64,000 bases of DNA, taken from positions 27,871 to 91,870 of the forward strand of contig JAFWXL010000050.1 of assembly GCA_017545905.1 (NCBI GenBank). Reading direction: 5' to 3'. Shown one piece after another: positions 1 to 6,861 of the stretch. How positions within the stretch are numbered: position 1 is the stretch's first letter; the number at the start of each line of letters is the position of its first letter. This stretch comes from Clostridia bacterium (GTDB lineage: Bacteria; Bacillota; Clostridia; Christensenellales; Aristaeellaceae). The translations under genes were made by a program, and so were the position numbers. The notes beneath the pieces are model-generated. The model worked only from the letters and a program-made list of their open reading frames with translations. It searched no databases and was not told the DNA's origin.

Positions 1-3000
1 CCCGGCGATCTGGATCCGCATGCTGACAGCGATACGGCCAACAGCACGTTTGCTCTGAGCATGATGCTCACCAACAGCACGGGCAATTCCCGTACGATTG
101 ATCTGCTCTTCAGCAGCGACGACAATTTCACGGCAGTCAATGACTTCCGCATCGGCGCTGGCACCGAGATCACCATGTCCCTGCAGAATACCAACGCGCT
201 CTCTGCTGACACCAACTATATCGCAGAAGTCACCATCATCTGGGGCGACGAAGACGGTCAGAAGCTGACGATTCCTGTGACCATCAACGTCGTTCCGGCA
301 AAGTACAACGTGACCTTTGACGCCAACCTGCCGGATGACCGCGGCGAGCTGACCGTGGAGCCCGAGGACAGCTGGTATGACGGCGGCACGCTCAGGACCA
401 TCACCACCGCGCAGACGCTCGGCAGCAAATACATCCTGCCCGACGCCTCCATCGCCGGATATACGTTCCTGGGCTGGAGCACCGAGCAGAAGCCTGCCGA
501 TACGGCCGATCTGATCACCAGCGGCGATCTGATGGATCTGTACGATGAGGGCAAGCTCCTCGCAGGCACGCTCTACGCGCAGCGGGAGCCCAAGAAGCAC
601 AATCTCAGCGCGGACAGCAATACGCTGACCCGCTGGGATATCACACACACCGACGTCTTCACGGCGGAGGGCAGCGCGCCTGCTGCCGGCACAGCGCTCA
701 CCAGCGCGGGTGCAGAGGTTGCATGGCGCGGCACGGTCACCGCAAAGCTGAATGCAAATACCGCAAAGCGGGACAGCTGGCCCGAATTCGTGACGGACAG
801 CGCCGAGCCCGCGTGGTCTCTGCTCAATGCTTATCAGAGCGGCTCCGACCTGTGGTTCTCCATGCCCGATGCGGATCGCAGCCTCGTGTACAGCCGCACA
901 AAGACGCTGGATCTGACCGATGGCTCCATCGTCATCGATGAGAACGGCTACACGCAAAACGGCGAGAGCTATACTTGGCGCGGCGACTACGTGATCATGC
1001 AGAGCAGCCCCGACGTCCCAACCGAAAACACGCTGACCATCAACGGCCTGCAGGCCAACGATCCGGACGATGCCGACGACGACGCGACCATCACGCTGAA
1101 CAAGCTGAACATCAGCGCCAATGATTCCATCATCATCGGCGGCGATGTGAAGGTTCACATGACGGACGTCGTGACCGCCAGTCACATCCCCGTGAGCAGC
1201 GGCAGTTCGGTTGAATTCATCGGCAGCGGCGACGCCGCATTCTCCCTGACGCTCAAGGAAAACACCGGTCACGGTATCGGCGGAGAAGGCGCAAACGTCT
1301 CGCTCAGCGGCGTGGATGTTGATGCCAGCGTCGGCTCGTCCGCAATGGGCACGTATGACAAGGCAATCATCTGCGGCAGCACCGTGAACCTGAACGACGT
1401 CACCGTCACCACCACAGGCGCGCATACCCAGAGCGCGAATACCGTCAAGGGCGCAAACGTGACCATCACCGGTTCGACGCTCGAAAACATCGGCTATTCG
1501 CTGAAGGCGACCGAAAGCCTGACGATCGATAACGCCTCTGTCAGCACCGGCGAGGCGAATCCGGCATTCCTCGACGCCCCCGCAATCCATGTGAAGAACG
1601 AGAGCGACGTGAACCTGCCCAAGAGCAATTACAGCGGTACCCTCTACATCCACGATGCGCCTTCCATCGTCCATACGAGCGACGGACGCGTCATCGAGAT
1701 GAACAACGGCAATCTGAGCATCACCGCCGACGGCTACACGCAGGCAGACAGCTCCTTTGCCGAGGCACTGGACGAGTTCGTGTTCATCGATGCATTTGAC
1801 ACGTATACCGGCGCTTCCGCCGTGACGGTCAGCAGCGATGTGAACGCAACGCTCAACTCGGATACGGTCAGGGTTTCCGGCGTCACATTCGGCTCTGAAT
1901 CCACCCCGGTATCGCTGACGATCGACGGCAACGAGAATACGCTCAGCGTAACCGCAGCCGACGGCAATGTCTCCGGCAGCGTCTCCGGCGTCGGCACGCT
2001 GACGCTTGAAGATGTAACCGTCACCGGCGCAAAGGCCGTGGGCAGCACAAACGGCAGCGTGACCATCAAGGGCGACGTCAGCGTGAGCGCTGAAACCGTC
2101 GGCGCGCTCGGCGTAATCGAGGAAACGTTCACCACAGTCACCTTTGATACCGACGCAGAACTGACCGTCACCGGCACGCTTGTGCGCGACTGGTACGATC
2201 TGGAATACCGCGATCTGCCGGACATCTACGAGCACGAGAACCCGTCGGTGCTGCGCACCACGGAGGAGAACATGAACGGCAGCGCAAGCGCCGAAATGCC
2301 CGATTACACGGTGCTCGACGCCAAGCTGAAGGCAGACGGTACGGTCGGATTCTTCAAGTACTGGTATCTCAAGCACTACAACGAGGCCACGCAGACGATC
2401 GAGGAAATCAACCTTGCGGCGAAGGACCCCGACGCTGAAGCGCCCAAGTACGATCAGCTGACCCATGCGCTGGCCACGGCGTATCACACCACGACCGGCG
2501 ACAACGGCGAAACGCTGAGCAGGCCGAAGATCATCCTGTATGCGGAGGCGGCGTTCGAGATCTTCTACGAGACGACGCTCTACGCTGTGGATGATCCTGC
2601 GAGGCTGACGGGCCTCACCGGCGATCCCGCGCCTGCGCAGACGCGCATCATCGATCTGGTTGCGGACTTTGATCTGGATCTGGCACAGCTGGGCGGCAAG
2701 ACGTTCACGCTCACGTCCCAGCTCTATGAGCCGACGACCGGATTCCGGATCGAAAACGCCGAGGTTGTCGATACCCTCAAGACCGGCGCGGGCAGCGACT
2801 ATGCCAACACCGTCTTCGGCATCGGCGTCAAGGTCAACGACAGCCAGGAGTCTCCCGCGGATGAGATTCCCGTGTACTGGAACGAAAGCAGCCAGCCTGC
2901 CATCACGTTCCCGGCGGAGCTCTCCGAGGGCAAGCTGACGCTGACGCTGCACAACGCCAACGCGATCACCATGACCGACACGACGGCCCCGTTTGTGGTC

Positions 3001-3528
3001 TGTCAGGATCTGACGAGCCCATACGGCGACCAGATCCACCTGCGCATCAGCATCAAGCGCGTGGCCAGCCAGATCAAGGTTGCCGTTCCGCTGGTGCTGC
3101 TGATGAGGACCAACATCGAAGGCGGCTCTGTGACGCTCAAGGATGACGAGGGCAACAATCTGACCAATTACTCGATCGACAACCAGTCGGCGATGCCCAT
3201 CCAGCTGGATACGGCAACGATCACCCACAATGCGACCGCCACCAGCGGCCCGATGACCATGGCGTCGTCCGCAGCCGGGCTGAACAACGACTACAACAAG
3301 TACTACGTAGAGTTTGATCCCGATTTCGCCGGCACGCAGATGACGGCCGACGGCACCGAGGGCCAAACCTACAACCCCGTCAAATTTATCGGAACCAGTG
3401 CGCTGACCTTTGTGACGCACGACGAGGATACCGCAAATGCCGCCGAAAAGGGTGTGCAGCTTGCCAAGCTCAAGTACACATTCTCCATTCCGGCGACAAC
3501 CCCGGCGGATACCCCTGAAACACCCTGA
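1..3528 (+). CDS. Large secreted surface protein, 5'-truncated by window edge
   Basis: The reading frame is open from base 1, so the start and any signal peptide lie outside; at least 1175 residues are present. The start of the visible part is an Ig-like strand-rich segment. Bases about 304-590 encode an InlB/Listeria-Bacteroides type repeat (starts YNVTFDANL, contains GYTFLGWST). Bases about 1100-2200 encode short Thr/Ser/Val-rich repeats suggesting a parallel beta-helix. The last 180 residues carry a VPLVLLMRTNIEGG motif and a LTFVTHDED segment; both have counterparts in the secreted protein at 4519-5532 (VPLVLVFQTNIDGG, LSFVTATTYDDED). No LPXTG motif or C-terminal membrane helix is seen; the C-terminus is Pro/Thr-rich. 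A cell-surface adhesin or matrix role is inferred, not shown. It heads a same-strand run of six genes. Confidence 0.8.
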   Translation, partial: PGDLDPHADSDTANSTFALSMMLTNSTGNSRTIDLLFSSDDNFTAVNDFRIGAGTEITMSLQNTNALSADTNYIAEVTIIWGDEDGQKLTIPVTINVVPAKYNVTFDANLPDDRGELTVEPEDSWYDGGTLRTITTAQTLGSKYILPDASIAGYTFLGWSTEQKPADTADLITSGDLMDLYDEGKLLAGTLYAQREPKKHNLSADSNTLTRWDITHTDVFTAEGSAPAAGTALTSAGAEVAWRGTVTAKLNANTAKRDSWPEFVTDSAEPAWSLLNAYQSGSDLWFSMPDADRSLVYSRTKTLDLTDGSIVIDENGYTQNGESYTWRGDYVIMQSSPDVPTENTLTINGLQANDPDDADDDATITLNKLNISANDSIIIGGDVKVHMTDVVTASHIPVSSGSSVEFIGSGDAAFSLTLKENTGHGIGGEGANVSLSGVDVDASVGSSAMGTYDKAIICGSTVNLNDVTVTTTGAHTQSANTVKGANVTITGSTLENIGYSLKATESLTIDNASVSTGEANPAFLDAPAIHVKNESDVNLPKSNYSGTLYIHDAPSIVHTSDGRVIEMNNGNLSITADGYTQADSSFAEALDEFVFIDAFDTYTGASAVTVSSDVNATLNSDTVRVSGVTFGSESTPVSLTIDGNENTLSVTAADGNVSGSVSGVGTLTLEDVTVTGAKAVGSTNGSVTIKGDVSVSAETVGALGVIEETFTTVTFDTDAELTVTGTLVRDWYDLEYRDLPDIYEHENPSVLRTTEENMNGSASAEMPDYTVLDAKLKADGTVGFFKYWYLKHYNEATQTIEEINLAAKDPDAEAPKYDQLTHALATAYHTTTGDNGETLSRPKIILYAEAAFEIFYETTLYAVDDPARLTGLTGDPAPAQTRIIDLVADFDLDLAQLGGKTFTLTSQLYEPTTGFRIENAEVVDTLKTGAGSDYANTVFGIGVKVNDSQESPADEIPVYWNESSQPAITFPAELSEGKLTLTLHNANAITMTDTTAPFVVCQDLTSPYGDQIHLRISIKRVASQIKVAVPLVLLMRTNIEGGSVTLKDDEGNNLTNYSIDNQSAMPIQLDTATITHNATATSGPMTMASSAAGLNNDYNKYYVEFDPDFAGTQMTADGTEGQTYNPVKFIGTSALTFVTHDEDTANAAEKGVQLAKLKYTFSIPATTPADTPETP

Positions 3529-3578
3529 TGATCTGAACGACCACTGATCACAAGCAACGCGTCACTCAAGGAGGTCTG

Positions 3579-4415
3579 ATGCCATTGGAAAATAAACCCA
3601 GACGCAGAGCGCCGGCTGCGGCGTCTGTAACTCAGGAGCCTGCCATGCAGGCCCCTCAGGCGCAGGAATCGCAGGCTGCTCCGCAGAGGCGCAGGCGTAT
3701 GCCGAGCGAGCCGCAGGCCGTCCAGCCGCCCGTCACAGGCAGGCAGGACGCGCCTCAGGCTGCGCCGCGGCAAGCGCCACTGCCCGCGCCGGAGCAACCC
3801 CCGCCCCCGCCGCCCCGGCAGAAAAAGCCCGCAAAGAAAAAGAAGAAAAAGAAAAACAAAACCATCTGGCTGATTCTGATCATCATCATTCTGCTGCTGC
3901 TGCTCGCCGCGCTTGGCGTGGTCGTGTACAAGGTCAATCAACAGCGTGAATTTGAGCGCTATGTGTTTGACACCGAAGCCATCGAGGGCCGCATCCAGAC
4001 GATGACAGAAGAGGAAATTCAGGAAGAGCTCAACCGCGTGGTGGATGAAGGGATGTTCAACATCTCCATCGCCAGCTCCATTGTCTTCGATCCGAAGACG
4101 AAGCAGGGTCAGGCGCGCATCGAAAACATCGCCGCCAACCACTACCACATGCAGGTGGACATCTTCCTGAACGACACTCAGGAGCTGATCTATTCCAGCA
4201 AGCTGCTCCGGCCCGGATACTCTCTGGAGTACATCGAGCTGGACAAGCAGCTTGCGCCCGGCGAATACGAAGCGACCGCCGTCTTCTCTGCGATCACGCA
4301 GCAGGAGCTGCAGCTCTTCGGACAGGCCGGCGCCGAGATCAGGCTCTATATCATGGACGAGAACGGACGTCTGCCCACGCCGACGCCCGCTCCCCAGTCC
4401 ACCGCCGCGCCGTAA
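3579..4415 (+). CDS. Membrane-anchored surface protein, paralogue 1 of 3
   Basis: 278 residues; the start is set by AAGGAGG seven bases upstream. The N-terminal ~80 residues are Pro/Gln/Ala-rich and probably cytoplasmic. A run of lysines (about residues 83-95) precedes one membrane helix (about 97-118), predicting an N-in, C-out single-pass protein. The extracellular part starts with TMTEEEIQEEL and continues with a compact beta-rich domain (FNISIASSIVF, IENIAANHYHMQVDIFL, PGYSLEYIELDKQLAPGEYEA). It ends in a Pro/Thr tail. The same domain recurs in the proteins at 5618 and 6235. Function unknown. The arrangement recalls WxL-interacting membrane partners of Gram-positive surface complexes, but no such family was identified from sequence. 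The Lys and Pro codon tracts are low-complexity DNA. Confidence 0.85.
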   Translation: MPLENKPRRRAPAAASVTQEPAMQAPQAQESQAAPQRRRRMPSEPQAVQPPVTGRQDAPQAAPRQAPLPAPEQPPPPPPRQKKPAKKKKKKKNKTIWLILIIIILLLLLAALGVVVYKVNQQREFERYVFDTEAIEGRIQTMTEEEIQEELNRVVDEGMFNISIASSIVFDPKTKQGQARIENIAANHYHMQVDIFLNDTQELIYSSKLLRPGYSLEYIELDKQLAPGEYEATAVFSAITQQELQLFGQAGAEIRLYIMDENGRLPTPTPAPQSTAAP

Positions 4416-4435
4416 GGCGTGCTGACCCCCGTTCC

Positions 4436-4457
4436 ACCCGCAGCGCAATCTGCGGAT
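4436..4457 (+). other. Small intercistronic hairpin
   Basis: CCGCAG (4438-4443) pairs with CTGCGG (4450-4455) across a six-base loop in the 103-base gap before the next gene. There is no T-run directly after it, so it may be an RNA stability or processing element rather than a terminator. Confidence 0.35.
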
Positions 4458-4518
4458 GAGATATGACCTCTGTCACTTTTTACCCTTCGACCATAAACCA
4501 AAAGGAGATTGAACGACC

Positions 4519-5532
4519 ATGAAAAAGTTCCTCTCTCTGCTGCTGGCGGCCATGATGCTGCTCAGCTGCACCACCGCGTTCGCTGCGAGCGACACCGTCC
4601 AGAACACGACCCACGGTGACTGGGATAACACCACGGCGGATATCGACGCCTATGACAGCGTGACCTATTCCGATACCACCGATTACGACACCACCGCCGA
4701 GCTCGGCACCGAGCTCTGGATGCAGGTTACCGCCGACGGTCAGATTGACGTCACCGTTCCGCTGGTTCTCGTGTTCCAGACCAACATCGACGGCGGCACC
4801 GCGAACACCGCTGAGGACTACAGAATCTCCAACAACAACAACGCCGAAGTCGTCGTGACGAAGGTCGAATTCGACAAGACCGTTCGCGGCGGTACCGACA
4901 AGAAGCCGATGGAAATGGTCGCCTATGCCGACGGCAAGACCCTGACTGAAAATCAGTACATGGTCCAGCTGGATGTTGTTACCGACACCACCAATGGCGC
5001 AGAGCTGGTCAACGGCAACACGCTGAATGGTGATTATGTTGAAAACACCAACATGACCGTTGTTGACTATGCAGGCGCCTCCTCCACCGGAACCAACGGC
5101 GGCAAGTACGATATGCTCGCGACTTCTTATGCGAAGCCGGCCAAGGAAGGCGGCCTGTTCAAGCTGAACAAGACTGCTAACGGCACCACCAAGACCGACA
5201 CCTACCTCGATGTGACGATGGGCACCGGCCGTCTGTCCTTTGTGACCGCTACCACGTACGACGATGAAGACAACGAAGTGCTTGATAACACCAAGGGCGT
5301 TCACCTGCTGACTGCCACCTACACCGTTGCTATCGACACCAGCAAGCAGTATGGCGATGTGATCGAGGGCGCGAATGGTTCCACCATTCTCAGGTCTGCC
5401 GAAAACGAGATCATTGTTAATGTCACCGGCAATGGTTCCGGCACTGTTACTACCAAAGCCAACAGCTATATCGGCGACAATCTGGATTACAACTCCTATG
5501 ATGAGCCGGCTAACAACGGCGGCAACCCGTAA
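4519..5532 (+). CDS. Secreted VPLVL-domain surface protein
   Basis: 337 residues with a clear signal peptide (MKKFLSLLLAAMMLLSCTTAFA, cleavage after AFA) and AAGGAG upstream of the ATG. The mature protein is acidic, rich in Thr/Asn/Asp, and has no anchor. It shares with the C-terminus of the protein at 1-3528 a motif QIDVTVPLVLVFQTNIDGG followed by YRISNNNNAEVVVTKVEF, and a later LSFVTATTYDDED...GVHLLTATYTVAI segment. The same segments in the larger protein are ~80 residues closer together, so this copy carries an insertion. It is followed by a very GC-rich hairpin, which would favour higher production of this gene than of those downstream. It could be a secreted fibre or matrix subunit in the style of TasA/camelysin, or a WxL-like wall protein. 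That is analogy only; the family is not recognised. Confidence 0.85.
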   Translation: MKKFLSLLLAAMMLLSCTTAFAASDTVQNTTHGDWDNTTADIDAYDSVTYSDTTDYDTTAELGTELWMQVTADGQIDVTVPLVLVFQTNIDGGTANTAEDYRISNNNNAEVVVTKVEFDKTVRGGTDKKPMEMVAYADGKTLTENQYMVQLDVVTDTTNGAELVNGNTLNGDYVENTNMTVVDYAGASSTGTNGGKYDMLATSYAKPAKEGGLFKLNKTANGTTKTDTYLDVTMGTGRLSFVTATTYDDEDNEVLDNTKGVHLLTATYTVAIDTSKQYGDVIEGANGSTILRSAENEIIVNVTGNGSGTVTTKANSYIGDNLDYNSYDEPANNGGNP

Positions 5533-5545
5533 TCCCAACTTCCCC

Positions 5546-5569
5546 GGGAGGGCGGCCATCCGCCCTCCC
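5546..5569 (+). terminator. GC-rich intercistronic hairpin
   Basis: GGGAGGGCGG (5546-5555) pairs perfectly with CCGCCCTCCC (5560-5569), loop CCAT. It is followed by TTCCCC rather than a long T-run, so it is better read as a partial terminator or a 3'-end protector for the upstream mRNA than as a full stop. The next gene starts 48 bases later on the same strand. Confidence 0.6.
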
Positions 5570-5617
5570 TTCCCCTGAGGGAGAAGCGCAACTCACCACT
5601 GAAAGGAACTGAAACAC

Positions 5618-6238
5618 ATGTCCGCACGCAGACGCCCGCAAAAAAAGGACAACACCAAAAAGCTGGTTGCCCTCATCGTCATTCTCATTCTGCTGTTCAT
5701 GCTGCTGCTGGGCGGCGTGCTCGTCTATTTTCTCGTGATCCAGCCCGCACAGGGCAAGCAGGTCCGCGGCGGCCAGCGTGAATCCGAAGCGCTCAAGGGC
5801 TCGCTGAATATGATGACCGAAGAAGAGATTCAGGAGGCCCTCAATAACATCGTCGAGGAGGGCATGTTCCGCATCTCCATCGCCAGCAATATCATCGCCA
5901 TCGAGGATGGCCCCGCGCAGGTGCGCATCGAAAACAACATTCAGAACCGATATATCATGCAGGTAAGCATCTATCTGGATGAAACTGGAGACGAAATCTA
6001 CAGCACGGATCTGATCGATCCCGGCTACTATATACAGGAAACCAAGTTTGACAAGCATCTGGACCCCGGCGAATACGCGGCCACCGCGATCTTCACCGCC
6101 TTCTATCCGGATACCGAGGATATCGTCGGCACGGTCGGCGCAAATGTGAAGATCCATGTCTTCGCCACGGAGCCGACCCCAACGCCCACCGCCACGCCCA
6201 CGCCGGAGCCGCCCCCGTCTCCGACGCCCGCGCCGTGA
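5618..6238 (+). CDS. Membrane-anchored surface protein, paralogue 2 of 3
   Basis: 206 residues; AAAGGAA lies upstream of the ATG. A short Arg/Lys-rich N-terminus is followed by a single membrane helix (about residues 14-38), then an extracellular domain. That domain is visibly homologous to the one at 3579-4415: MMTEEEIQEALNNIVEEGMF, IASNIIAIEDG, RIENNIQNRYIMQVSIYLDE, DPGYYIQETKFDKHLDPGEY. It lacks the long cytoplasmic Pro/Gln region of paralogue 1. The C-terminal 30 residues are a PTPT/PEPPP tail that could span the peptidoglycan. Its stop codon overlaps the GTG start of the next paralogue (GTGA), so the two should be translationally coupled. Function unknown; partner or anchor of the secreted proteins of the locus is inferred from gene order. 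Confidence 0.85.
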   Translation: MSARRRPQKKDNTKKLVALIVILILLFMLLLGGVLVYFLVIQPAQGKQVRGGQRESEALKGSLNMMTEEEIQEALNNIVEEGMFRISIASNIIAIEDGPAQVRIENNIQNRYIMQVSIYLDETGDEIYSTDLIDPGYYIQETKFDKHLDPGEYAATAIFTAFYPDTEDIVGTVGANVKIHVFATEPTPTPTATPTPEPPPSPTPAP

Positions 6239-6822
6239 GCGCGCAGGAGCTGCCTGCCGGCAATCCGGCAGAGGAGCCGCTCGATGAGCTCACCCCCGAG
6301 CAGGAGGCCGCGCGCCTGAAGCGCCGCAAGCGGCTTTTGACCCTGCTGGCGCTCTTTCTGCTGCTGGATGTGTTCATCGCAGGCGTGCTGGTCGCGCGCA
6401 TACGCGCCGACAGGCTGGAGCATGCCGCCGTGCGCGACGCGCAGGCGCAGAAAATCGGCGTCACGCAGGAGATGACCGAGGAGGAACGCGAGGAAATGCT
6501 CGCCATCGCCCTCGGCGAGGCGCATAGTCTCATCGCGCTGAACAGCGAGCCCGCCGTGAGCGACGGACGCATTGCGCTCAATCTGGTCAATCACAAGAGC
6601 AATCACTGCGCGGTTGCCGTGCAGCTGATCCGCATCGATACAAACGAAACGCTGCTGGAAACCGATCTGGTTGAGCCGGGCTGGTATCTGGAATATGCAA
6701 AGCTGGATGTGCAGCTTGAGCCGGGCGAATACGAATGTCTGGCGCGCTGCCTGTTCTATACCATGGATGACAATGCCTATCTGGGCCGCACGGCGCGTCA
6801 GCTGCTGCTCAAGGTTCCATGA
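6235..6822 (+). CDS. Membrane-anchored surface protein, paralogue 3 of 3
   Basis: 195 residues from a GTG start that overlaps the preceding stop (GTGA). There is no good ribosome binding site, so translation is probably coupled. An acidic N-terminus and a KRRKR stop-transfer cluster precede one membrane helix (about residues 36-55). The outer domain is the most divergent of the three but keeps the signature: MTEEEREEML, NLVNHKSNHCAVAVQLIRID, EPGWYLEYAKLDVQLEPGEY. It has no Pro/Thr tail. Three tandem copies with different N- and C-terminal extensions point to duplication followed by specialisation within one assembly. No known family was recognised. Confidence 0.8.
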   Translation: MSAQELPAGNPAEEPLDELTPEQEAARLKRRKRLLTLLALFLLLDVFIAGVLVARIRADRLEHAAVRDAQAQKIGVTQEMTEEEREEMLAIALGEAHSLIALNSEPAVSDGRIALNLVNHKSNHCAVAVQLIRIDTNETLLETDLVEPGWYLEYAKLDVQLEPGEYECLARCLFYTMDDNAYLGRTARQLLLKVP

Positions 6823-6861
6823 CGAAGTCATCCGCAATCGATAGGGTTTGGAGGAATCAAG

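Noticed and set aside
1100-2200. CRISPR-like or tandem DNA repeat in the first gene
   Set aside because: The repetition is at the level of Thr/Val/Ser-rich protein strands; the DNA is not periodic and there are no spacers.
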